NCBI GenBank assembly: GCA_937958285.1
Contig: CALFXQ010000385.1
Location: 1-5,991, forward strand
DNA: 5,991 nucleotides
Reading direction: 5' to 3'
Source of the DNA: an uncultured Fusibacter sp.
GTDB taxonomy: Bacteria; Bacillota; Clostridia; Peptostreptococcales; Acidaminobacteraceae
Position 1 is the first letter of the stretch. The number at the start of each line of letters is the position of its first letter. Both the position numbers and the translations under genes were made by a program. Below the pieces are notes generated by a model. That model did no database searches. It saw nothing but the letters and a program-made list of their open reading frames with translations, and had not been told where the DNA came from. Below, one piece after another: positions 1 to 5,991 of the stretch.

Positions 1-1
1 C

Positions 2-880
2 CCCCAGACCACGAAGGCCAATACACCTCTAGTGGTCACGGCGATACCTAAAGCCACTGAGCAATTGGCCATCGATAGCGACAGCCCTGTGCTTGAGTTT
101 TCTGAAGTGCCCGTGGTGATGAATTTTAAAGGGGCATCGGTTTCGGATGGTGCCCAGGTGAGCGTTAAGCGCTTTGATGCTAATGCGGTGGAGCAAGTAC
201 TTCCAATGGTTGCGCCTGCTGGCATGGCGATTCGTTCGGCGGGAAGCATCTTTGCATTCACTACGGATAAGCCTTTTAATGGGTTTGTAGAGATCACCTT
301 GCCCTTCGATCCAAAGTCGCTTAAGTCGGCGGCGATGCTAGAGGCGGCGCGTTTTGACGAAGTGAAGCGGATTTGGGTGCCCCTTGGTGGTGTGGTGGAT
401 TTAAAGGCCATGACAATCACCTTTAGAACCCACAGTTTTTCGTACTACACGGTTGTCGAGGCAAAGTCCAGTTTTGTTGACCTCAAGCAAGTGCCTTGGG
501 CACAGCCTGCCATTGAGCGTTTGGTGGCCTTGGGCGTGATGGGTGGCGTCAACGCCTCTCAGTTCGCGCCGAAAGCCAGCATTTCAAAGTCTAATAGCTT
601 GGGGGCAATCCTCAAGGCCGTGGCCCTGGTAAAGGGTACCAATAAAGTGTCACTTAAAGACATTGGCGGCGTGCTAGACAAAAAAGTTTCCAGCGCATCG
701 ATTACGCGTGGGGAGTTGGCAGATGCACTCCAGAAGGCCTTTAAGGTCGCACGCAGCTCCAACTCTAAGGTGAAGACCTTTGATGTGTCGAACCTCACAA
801 AAGTAAATCCGAAATCAAAAGCCACGCGCGCAGAGGTGGCAGTGGCCATTGAGCGCCTAATGGCGAGCTTGTCTAAATAA
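2..880 (+). CDS. Surface/S-layer-type protein with C-terminal SLH region (5' partial)
   Basis: The reading frame is open from base 2 to a TAA at 878-880, so the gene starts before the window; GTG at 32 is only an internal codon with no ribosome binding site. The visible 292 residues begin with a beta-rich module (about residues 20-155) with alternating hydrophobic strands, a 'FVEITLPFDP' strand and a 'WVPLGGVVD ... HSFSYYTVV' ending, a pattern common in modules just before SLH domains of Firmicute surface proteins. From about residue 158 comes an SLH-like repeat: FVDL, then W-A-x-x-A-I-E-R-L-x-A-L-G-V-M-G-G, then F-A-P-K-A-S-I-S. A more divergent second copy follows to the C-terminus, keeping the ITRGELADAL and ATRAEVAVAIERL helices. 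SLH domains attach exported proteins to cell-wall polymers, so the product probably sits in the envelope. The N-terminus, signal peptide and main function are off-window. It ends at a terminator and is probably unrelated to the peptide-regulator locus. Confidence 0.85.
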   Translation, partial: PQTTKANTPLVVTAIPKATEQLAIDSDSPVLEFSEVPVVMNFKGASVSDGAQVSVKRFDANAVEQVLPMVAPAGMAIRSAGSIFAFTTDKPFNGFVEITLPFDPKSLKSAAMLEAARFDEVKRIWVPLGGVVDLKAMTITFRTHSFSYYTVVEAKSSFVDLKQVPWAQPAIERLVALGVMGGVNASQFAPKASISKSNSLGAILKAVALVKGTNKVSLKDIGGVLDKKVSSASITRGELADALQKAFKVARSSNSKVKTFDVSNLTKVNPKSKATRAEVAVAIERLMASLSK

Positions 881-883
881 TAT

Positions 884-950
884 AGAGACGAGGTGAGTGA
901 ACGGGTCTCTTACAGTAACAGAAAGAGACCCGCTCACTCACCTCGTCTCT
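884..950. repeat. Long near-perfect inverted repeat (28-bp arms, 11-nt loop)
   Basis: The arms are 884-911 and 923-950. They pair over 28 positions with one A-C mismatch and enclose an 11-nt loop (912-922). It starts four bases after the stop codon of the surface-protein gene. AGAGAC/GTCTCT occurs four times (884-889, 905-910, 924-929, 945-950), so each arm can also fold on itself. In addition 918-929 is perfectly complementary to 945-956, giving a competing 12-bp hairpin. The downstream sequence is only moderately T-rich, so it may be an unusual terminator, an mRNA 3'-end stabiliser, or a small palindromic repeat element. Confidence 0.85.
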
Positions 951-965
951 TTCTGTATCTAAGAG

Positions 966-1012
966 AAAAACCACACCATGTGCCAAGAGCTTGGACATGG
1001 TGTGGTTTTTTT
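966..1012. terminator. Bidirectional Rho-independent terminator
   Basis: The 11-bp stem CCACACCATGT (971-981) pairs with ACATGGTGTGG (995-1005), extended inside by CCAA/TTGG around a GAGC loop. It is flanked by AAAAA on the left (966-970) and a run of seven T on the right (1006-1012), so it presents a U-tract on either strand. It lies between two converging genes and can end both transcripts. The stop codon of the - strand regulator (complement of 1011-1013) overlaps the edge of the T-run. Confidence 0.93.
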
Positions 1013-1976
1013 ATGCGGAGTGGATAAACGCTTCGAGAGAAATGCTGTACTTTTCTCTGGTCATGTCGCAGTACTGCCGATAAAGCCTATCGTTCTGAGT
1101 GATTTTTAAGTGAAGTGCTGAAAGGGTAAAGTGCTCAATGGCAGTATCTTTATTGCCCAAAGTAAAGTGTGAAACAGCCAAGCGGTAATACAGAAAGTAC
1201 AGCAGAAAATTGGAGTGCTGCTTAAGTGAGACTTGGATGGCATTATCTACGATAGCGATCACTTGCTGATGTCGATCGCGTATATGATAGTTGTATGAAA
1301 GGTTGCAAACCGACTTGATAAATAGGAAATGTTGATTGTTGAAAAGCGGATATTCAAGACTTCTAATAATATTCTCAAGGAGGGCGCTACTCTCTTCAAT
1401 CTCCCCAATATCTGCCAGTACGACACTCAGGGTAAATACGAGGTGGCATTCAATACGATTCAACGACATTAGAGCGATGTTGCTGGATTTTTTTTGCCCT
1501 GCAAATTGGCAGATGCCATCTTTTATCTTTTGGATAATAGAAAACTTACATGCCTGATTGCCAGTGTCTTGCGCCTCATTGACTTCGAGTAAGATATCGA
1601 TTAAGAACAATAGCTCCTGAAGATCGGGTGAATGGTCTTCTTGGAGTGCATAAAGGGTTCTTTCTTTAAGACCCAAAAGGTCAGTGGTTCTGTTATCAGT
1701 GTTACACAACATTAAATTGTTTAACTCTAGAAACAGTTCATCTACATCTGTGCCCATTTTCAACTTTTCCAGCAGAACTAAAAGATTGACCTTATAGAGT
1801 TTGGATAGAATTTCGATGGTTGCAATTTGAGGCAGATAGTCGCCTTTTTCAAGTCTTCTCAGCGTTTCGTAGGTAATCCCAGTGCGCAACTCAACTTCAT
1901 TGCGACTCAGTTGATTCGACTCGCGAATTTGTTTAAGCTTATGGCCGAAAACGCTAATTTTTTTACTGTATAACAT
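1011..1976 (-). CDS. XRE-type HTH regulator with TPR-like helical C-terminus, RRNPP-like
   Basis: This is a probable DNA-binding transcription regulator of 321 residues. The start at 1976 is chosen because AGGAGAGA (1989-1982) lies five bases upstream; an upstream in-frame ATG at 2006 lacks such a site. Residues 10-65 form an HTH_3/XRE domain: FGHKLKQIRESNQLSRNEVELRTGITYETLRRLEKG is its core (read as two abutting segments, FGHKLKQIRESNQLSRNEVE then LRTGITYETLRRLEKG), followed by P-x-I-A-T-I-E-I-L-S-K-L. Residues ~70-318 are almost entirely helical, with TPR-like pairs such as ALLENII, FLYYRLAVSHFTLGNKDTAIEHF and a closing DRLYRQYCDMTREKYSI. This architecture and size fit Rgg, PlcR and PrgX, cytosolic receptors whose helical domain binds a re-imported peptide. 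The divergent neighbour encodes a small secreted peptide, as in plcR-papR, which strengthens but does not prove the peptide-sensor reading. The ligand and target genes are inferred only. Confidence 0.9.
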   Translation of the reverse strand: MLYSKKISVFGHKLKQIRESNQLSRNEVELRTGITYETLRRLEKGDYLPQIATIEILSKLYKVNLLVLLEKLKMGTDVDELFLELNNLMLCNTDNRTTDLLGLKERTLYALQEDHSPDLQELLFLIDILLEVNEAQDTGNQACKFSIIQKIKDGICQFAGQKKSSNIALMSLNRIECHLVFTLSVVLADIGEIEESSALLENIIRSLEYPLFNNQHFLFIKSVCNLSYNYHIRDRHQQVIAIVDNAIQVSLKQHSNFLLYFLYYRLAVSHFTLGNKDTAIEHFTLSALHLKITQNDRLYRQYCDMTREKYSISLEAFIHSA

Positions 1977-1993
1977 AATAATCTCTCCTGTCA

Positions 1994-2011
1994 ACACAAA
2001 TTTCATTGTGT
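1994..2011. promoter_or_regulatory. Candidate operator: ACACAA-N6-TTGTGT dyad
   Basis: A six-base perfect inverted repeat, ACACAA (1994-1999) and TTGTGT (2006-2011), sits between the regulator start and the predicted -35 of the peptide gene, overlapping that -35 by one base. It continues into an 8-bp perfect palindrome TGTATACA (2009-2016). An XRE-family dimer would bind such a dyad. Its location suggests activation or repression of the peptide promoter, together with autoregulation from within the regulator's 5' leader. No binding data exist in the sequence. Confidence 0.4.
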
Positions 2012-2039
2012 ATACATGGTATTTCAACTGCGTTATAAT
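2011..2039 (+). promoter_or_regulatory. Predicted promoter of the small-peptide gene
   Basis: A perfect -10 box TATAAT (2034-2039) is preceded, after 17 bp, by TATACA (2011-2016), which matches four of six bases of the -35 consensus. Transcription would start near 2046, leaving a leader of about 45 nt before the ATG at 2091. The poor -35 overlapping a dyad is typical of an activator-dependent promoter, but that is inference. Confidence 0.6.
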
Positions 2040-2059
2040 CAAGTTGTAAAAAAAAGCAA
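2032..2059 (-). promoter_or_regulatory. Predicted promoter of the HTH regulator
   Basis: On the - strand, TTGCTT (2059-2054) and TATAAC (2037-2032) are separated by 16 bp. Transcription would begin near 2025 and run through the ACACAA/TTGTGT dyad in its leader. The -10 box overlaps the -10 of the divergent peptide promoter by four bases (2034-2037), so RNA polymerase can probably occupy only one of them at a time. Confidence 0.5.
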
Positions 2060-2090
2060 ACCCTGTGAATACATTAGAGAGAGGTGCTAC

Positions 2091-2283
<193 letters not shown>

Positions 2284-2368
2284 TAGAATCTCAGCCAAGG
2301 ACTTGTTAAAATTTGTATCCTTACTGCAATTTTCACATCGTCGAGGCCATTTGTCAAGTAAAGACAAA

Positions 2369-2426
2369 GCGAATCTTAAAAGCGGCACCATTTAAACAAA
2401 CCAGTGGTGCCGTTTAAGAATTTCGC
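2369..2426. terminator. Imperfect hairpin, possible weak terminator of the peptide transcript
   Basis: The core is CGGCACCA (2383-2390) pairing with TGGTGCCG (2405-2412) around a 14-nt loop. CTTAAA/TTTAAG and GCGAA/TTCGC extend the stem, separated by small bulges. The sequence after the core is T-rich (TTTAAGAATTT) but lacks an uninterrupted T-run. It may end or attenuate the peptide-gene transcript, or stabilise its 3' end. Confidence 0.45.
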
Positions 2427-2512
2427 AGTTAATGTGCTAAAAAAAACATACAAATCCTTTGAAGTGATAAAAGTATGGATGATAAGACGCATCTGATTAC
2501 ATATTTTCACAT

Positions 2513-2543
2513 TTAACAAATAAAACCTTGTTCTTAACAAATA
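2513..2543. repeat. Direct repeat TTAACAAATA with 21-bp period
   Basis: TTAACAAATA occurs at 2513-2522 (the second T of ATTTAAC onward) and again at 2534-2543. The 21-bp period is two turns of the helix, as expected for two protein subunits on one DNA face. Read on the - strand, the half-sites TTTGTTAAR loosely resemble LytTR/AgrA-type half-sites, which also occur as direct repeats with about 12-bp spacers. The match to that consensus is partial. Confidence 0.4.
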
Positions 2544-2646
2544 CTTCATTTTAAATGGAATTATTGTGGAATAAATTAACATAATATGAGGGATACCCAT
2601 ACGTTGCATAGGGTCTGGGGATTTTGCAGGGCACAAAAGTAATATT

Positions 2647-2677
2647 TTGCTTAATTATGAATTAAAAGACATATATT
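2647..2677 (+). promoter_or_regulatory. Weak predicted promoter of the dehydrogenase-permease operon
   Basis: TATATT (2672-2677) resembles a -10 box, and TTGCTT (2647-2652) a -35, with a long 19-bp spacer; CATATA (2670-2675) would give 17 bp. A short dyad GACA-N5-TGTC (2668-2680) surrounds the -10. The ATG at 2729 would follow a leader of about 45 nt. The sub-optimal spacing makes this a low-confidence call. Confidence 0.3.
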
Positions 2678-2728
2678 GTCGTGGTTCTCACATTTTCTTC
2701 CTTAAACTGTGTGTACATGAGAGAGATT

Positions 2729-3487
2729 ATGCCAACTAATTATTTCGATCCACAACTGATGAAAAGAAGAAGTTTGCTCCGGTCTGAATTCCGAGAAGAG
2801 GATATTTTCGATCAAGCACTCAATATCGCCCAGCCACCACTATATAAGGTTGGCGATTACACAGCAGTTTATAGCCTTTGTAAAGAAAAGACAACTTCTG
2901 ACAAAGGCTTCTATTCTATTTTGGCGGATCGCAAAAGTACACGAAGCTTCGACGCCAGCGCGGGGTTGAGCCTTTTAGAGCTGTCGACTCTGCTCCACTA
3001 CACCCAGGGCATCAAGCAGATACGCGGCAATGCCTTTGCGTCATTTCGGCATGTGCCCTCGAGTGGTGCGAGACATCCCTTCGAAACCTATGTGGTGATT
3101 AGAGCCTGTGAGCATCTGCCAAAGGGCATCTACCATTACAACGCGATGACCCATCAGATCGGCCATTTGTGCGAGGTTGAAGACTACGAGGCACTTATGG
3201 CAAGGCTCATACCCATGCAGAAGTTCGCCAAAAAATCTGATGTGCTACTCATATGGACCATTGTGCCCTTTAGGGGAGAGTGGCGCTATTATGGTGATTT
3301 AACATATAAAAGCATGATGATTGACGCCGGACATGTGTGTCAGAATTTGTACTTAGTTGCTGACGAACTTGGACTAGGAACCTGTGCGATTGCCAATTAT
3401 GATCAGATTGAAGTCGATCGCGTGCTCGATCTAGATACCCAAGATGAGTTCGCATTTTACATGGCATGCGTTGGAAGAAAAAAGTAG
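2729..3487 (+). CDS. SagB-type FMN-dependent dehydrogenase (nitroreductase superfamily)
   Basis: A 252-residue protein. The ATG at 2729 is preferred because GAGAGA (2719-2724) lies just upstream and the protein then begins like its relatives, with a short N-terminal segment (MKRRSLLRSEF, residues 11-21, then QPPLYK, 35-40). ATGs at 2681 and 2717 are alternatives. The nitroreductase-fold core shows RKSTRSF (68-74), the flavin-phosphate contact, LSLLELSTLLHYTQG (80-94), SSGARHPFETYVV (111-123), GIYHYN (133-138), RYYGDLTYKSMMIDAGHVCQNLYL (186-209, broken here only for description) and LGLGTCAIA (214-222). These are signatures of the SagB/ThcOx group. In streptolysin S and cyanobactin-like pathways SagB-type enzymes oxidise azolines to azoles on precursor peptides, but many members lie outside such clusters with unknown substrates. 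No YcaO partner is visible here. It is followed after 9 bases by an ABC permease, so both are co-transcribed. Confidence 0.9.
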   Translation: MPTNYFDPQLMKRRSLLRSEFREEDIFDQALNIAQPPLYKVGDYTAVYSLCKEKTTSDKGFYSILADRKSTRSFDASAGLSLLELSTLLHYTQGIKQIRGNAFASFRHVPSSGARHPFETYVVIRACEHLPKGIYHYNAMTHQIGHLCEVEDYEALMARLIPMQKFAKKSDVLLIWTIVPFRGEWRYYGDLTYKSMMIDAGHVCQNLYLVADELGLGTCAIANYDQIEVDRVLDLDTQDEFAFYMACVGRKK

Positions 3488-3496
3488 GTGGGAAGC

Positions 3497-5991
3497 ATGT
3501 CGTATTTGATCAAGTATCTTTTGAGGAATGTAAACGAAAATCGATTTAAAGTTTTGCTCATTGTGTCGTGTATTGCCATATCGACGGCTCTAGTGGTAAT
3601 TAGCCTCATGATTACAGGGTTGCTGACAAATTCTGTTTATCAAGAGAGTAAAGAGGCCTTTGGCGATTTTAATGTGACGGTTTATAAAGACAGTATCTTT
3701 GAGCAGGGACAAGTACTCACGGCCATGGACGTGGAGTCGCAAGGGGTTAAAAAGACCGTGGCGATTCAAAGGATGCCAGGCTTTCACGTGTTAGAAGGCG
3801 ATAAAACTGCCATTCAACTCGTCGGTGTGGAACAGGCGATGTGTGATGACTATTTGGGGTCAGAGAGAAGCCGAACGGGCCTAAATACCTTTTCGGAGCA
3901 TGCGGCGCGCATTTCCAATGTCACAGCGCGAGCCTTGAACCTCAGCGAGGGAGATGCGCTAGTTGTTGACGTTGCGGGACTGAGAAAAACCTTGTATGTG
4001 GAGGGCATATACAAGGCGCAAGGTGTGTTCGGCCAAGACAATCGCACCTCTTTTGTGGTGGTGCTGCCTCTGGCATATTTGCAGCAATTGCAGCAGGTAC
4101 AGCAATTGCATCAGATACAGCAATTGCAAAGGGCGCCGACTATAATACTCGCACAGGTAGAGGCAGCCGATTTAGATGGGTGGATTACGGCCTTTAATAG
4201 GGAGCATGCACACCGGTATCTGGTTGCCTCTAAGAATTACGATATGGGCAATATTGAGAAGACCTTGGAATGGATTCAGATTCCACTGGGATTTGTGATG
4301 ATGATCACGATTCTGATGACGATTTTTATTATTCAGAGCGTTTTTAAACTCATGATTGTCGAGCGCATGATGGTTTTTGGCACCTTTATTAGCCAAGGGG
4401 CTGCGCTAAACGACATTGTGAAGATGCTCATTGTCGAAGGGCTGGGCTATGGCTGTGTGGGTGGTGTATTGGGCGTTGGTTTGGCCCTTGTGATCGAAAG
4501 TGCCATCGAATTGTTGGCTTCGGGCAAAGCCTTAAACCTCGTGTCTGTAATGGCTAGACTTGAACTGGGTACGGCGTATGGCCTTGGCTTGGGCTTTGCC
4601 ATCATTACCTCTGTTGTGGTGGCCTTTCACGCGGCAAATGTAATACGAGGTTTGACCGTCAAGGAGATTATTCTAAAGATCGGCGAAGTCAAAGATAAAT
4701 CCCATCGCTTTGCGACTGTGGGTGGTGGCTTGTTGCTTGTGCTGGCAGCACTATTATTTATTGTGAATATCAGTCGCGAATACACCTATGCAATGCCTAT
4801 GCTCCTAATGGCGGTAACGGGTTTGTTTATGCTTTCGCCTACCCTGATCGTCACGAGCTGCAATGTGCTAGCGAGGCTCTTTAATAGAGATAATCTGTTG
4901 ATACTACTCGTGTTTCGCAATATATCTAAATCTAAGTTGATCAAGGCAAATGTGCTGCTAATTTCAATTTCAGTAATGGCGCTGATGATTGTCGGCGCCT
5001 TGGGCACATCGATTGTAACAGTAATAGAAAACTCCTATAATCTCATGCACTACGACTATGAAGTGGTGCTAACAAAAGACAATGGAAAAGCCATTCACAA
5101 GTCCCTCGAAAAGGTTTTAGAGCGCGGGAGTCGGATTTTTAGCATGGGGACTTTTGTTGGTCAGCTTAACGGCGATTCACTGACGCCCCTTACGATGGTG
5201 TCTACAGAGCCATTGCCCTATGCAGACTTCGAAGACTATATGCGCTTTGAAAGCAAAGAGGAGCAGCTTAAAGAGATAGAAAGTGCACCAGGTACGATTG
5301 TGATTAGCAAGGTCGTCGCCGACAAGTACAAGCTCGAAGTGGGCGACCAGTGCACAATCGCATATAACAACCGCGAAGGGGTCCTTCGAGTGGCGTCTAT
5401 TGTAGATGCGCGCATGTTTTCTGGGGGCAACTACAACATTATCTCCACAAAAACTGCCAAGGCCTATTTTAATAGCGAGGCCTCTAACAAGCTCTACCTG
5501 CAAACGACCCACGATAAAGATCGCCTCATCGCCCTACTAAAGCCCTATGGGGTTTTGGTCAATACAAAGGGCGAGAATGTAGCCAAAGAGAAGCTGGCCA
5601 TGCAGTCCTTTACCAATGTTTTGTCGATGTTCTTGCTCTTTACCTTGGTGGTGGGTTCCATTGGGATTATTAGCAATATTATTATCAGCTTTATTCTCAG
5701 AAGAAAAGAATTTGCAATTCTTTCAGCCATAGGCATCACACATCAAAAGCGCATCGCCCTCTTTTTACTAGAGGCGGGCAGCATCGCAGTGATCGGCTAT
5801 CTGATAGGTCTGTTAAATGCGACAATCATCATGTTAGCCGTCGGGCAAATCTTTCTGTTCTTGAAAATCGACCTCACCATGAAGCTGACAGCATCCAACC
5901 TGATCGGCAACTTTGGTTTGATTGTAGGCATTATGTGCTTAACGTGTATTCCGGTGCTACTTAAAAATATGCGGTTGGATATTGTCAAGGA
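3497..5991 (+). CDS. FtsX-family ABC transporter permease, two-module type (3' partial)
   Basis: The frame is open from ATG 3497, with AGGTGG (3486-3491) as ribosome binding site, to the right edge: 831 codons with no stop. The topology is that of duplicated MacB/LolC/FtsX-like permeases. TM1 (about residues 19-43) is followed by a large extracytoplasmic domain, TM2-TM4 (about 262-285, 315-335, 357-378), two linking helices (about 408-424, 432-454), TM7 (485-508), a second extracytoplasmic domain (509-700) and TM8-TM10 (708-732, 754-780, 800-825). RRKEFAILSAIG (about 733-744) is the characteristic cytoplasmic loop after TM8. Such permeases work with a separate ATPase in exporting peptides or lipids, or in peptide resistance; no ATPase gene is in the window. 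A glutamine-rich repeat interrupts the first external domain (residues 196-211). The enzyme-permease pairing suggests export of, or immunity to, the dehydrogenase product, which is inference. Confidence 0.95.
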   Translation, partial: MSYLIKYLLRNVNENRFKVLLIVSCIAISTALVVISLMITGLLTNSVYQESKEAFGDFNVTVYKDSIFEQGQVLTAMDVESQGVKKTVAIQRMPGFHVLEGDKTAIQLVGVEQAMCDDYLGSERSRTGLNTFSEHAARISNVTARALNLSEGDALVVDVAGLRKTLYVEGIYKAQGVFGQDNRTSFVVVLPLAYLQQLQQVQQLHQIQQLQRAPTIILAQVEAADLDGWITAFNREHAHRYLVASKNYDMGNIEKTLEWIQIPLGFVMMITILMTIFIIQSVFKLMIVERMMVFGTFISQGAALNDIVKMLIVEGLGYGCVGGVLGVGLALVIESAIELLASGKALNLVSVMARLELGTAYGLGLGFAIITSVVVAFHAANVIRGLTVKEIILKIGEVKDKSHRFATVGGGLLLVLAALLFIVNISREYTYAMPMLLMAVTGLFMLSPTLIVTSCNVLARLFNRDNLLILLVFRNISKSKLIKANVLLISISVMALMIVGALGTSIVTVIENSYNLMHYDYEVVLTKDNGKAIHKSLEKVLERGSRIFSMGTFVGQLNGDSLTPLTMVSTEPLPYADFEDYMRFESKEEQLKEIESAPGTIVISKVVADKYKLEVGDQCTIAYNNREGVLRVASIVDARMFSGGNYNIISTKTAKAYFNSEASNKLYLQTTHDKDRLIALLKPYGVLVNTKGENVAKEKLAMQSFTNVLSMFLLFTLVVGSIGIISNIIISFILRRKEFAILSAIGITHQKRIALFLLEAGSIAVIGYLIGLLNATIIMLAVGQIFLFLKIDLTMKLTASNLIGNFGLIVGIMCLTCIPVLLKNMRLDIVK
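4082..4129 (+). repeat. In-frame 18-bp tandem repeat encoding a Gln-rich stretch
   Basis: The unit CAGCAATTGCAKCAGRTA occurs as copies at 4082-4099 and 4100-4117, plus a partial third at 4118-4129. It encodes QQLQQV, QQLHQI, QQLQ in the permease's first extracytoplasmic domain. The period is a multiple of three, so copy-number change keeps the frame. The stretch could form a short amphipathic helix with Leu/Val/Ile on one side. Confidence 0.9.

Noticed and set aside
559..849. 96-codon - strand reading frame opposite the surface-protein gene
   Set aside because: It is antisense to the SLH-coding region, which has clear domain support on the + strand.
2376..2636. 86-codon reading frame on the - strand in the intergenic region
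   Set aside because: It starts with TTG, has no ribosome binding site, its composition follows the AT-rich DNA, and the protein shows no recognisable domain.
2586..2642. 18-codon + strand ORF in the GC-richer island
   Set aside because: There is no ribosome binding site and no signal or precursor-like features; it is probably chance.
5177..5512. 111-codon - strand reading frame within the permease gene
   Set aside because: It lies wholly within the well-supported permease frame and has no domain or ribosome binding site of its own.

Overview
The window looks like an accessory stretch of a low-to-moderate GC Gram-positive chromosome, most likely a Firmicute of the Clostridia type. The signs are a surface protein ending in S-layer homology (SLH) sequence, AGGAG/GAGGTG-type ribosome binding sites, AT-rich intergenic DNA, a helix-turn-helix regulator with a TPR-like helical C-terminus, and a large FtsX-type ABC permease. 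The genus cannot be fixed from this sequence alone.

Layout. (1) Positions 2-880, + strand: the C-terminal part of a surface/S-layer-type protein, cut by the left edge. (2) 884-1012: a long nested inverted repeat, then a strong bidirectional Rho-independent terminator where the surface gene and the next gene converge. (3) 1011-1976, - strand: a 321-residue XRE-type HTH plus helical-repeat regulator resembling the RRNPP (Rgg/PlcR/PrgX) peptide-sensing receptors. (4) 1977-2090: a compact divergent control region in which the predicted -10 boxes of the two promoters overlap, with a dyad that could be an operator. (5) 2091-2222, + strand: a 43-residue secreted peptide made of a signal sequence and an 18-residue tail. 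Its last codon and stop lie inside a 17-unit TRAG tetranucleotide repeat (2216-2283). (6) 2223-2728: about 500 bases of AT-rich DNA without a credible gene, holding the repeat, a hairpin, a helically phased direct repeat and a weak promoter. (7) 2729-3487, + strand: a SagB-type FMN-dependent dehydrogenase. (8) 3497 to the right edge, + strand: an FtsX-family ABC transporter permease, 9 bases behind the dehydrogenase and surely in the same operon, incomplete at the window end.

Working model (inference): the regulator and the divergent small peptide form a cell-cell signalling pair, and the adjacent dehydrogenase-permease operon is their output, or the machinery that modifies and exports a peptide. 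The gene order receptor / pro-peptide / SagB-like oxidoreductase / exporter is what a peptide-controlled RiPP or signalling locus would look like. No YcaO cyclodehydratase, radical SAM enzyme or ABC ATPase lies inside the window, so the product and substrate remain open.
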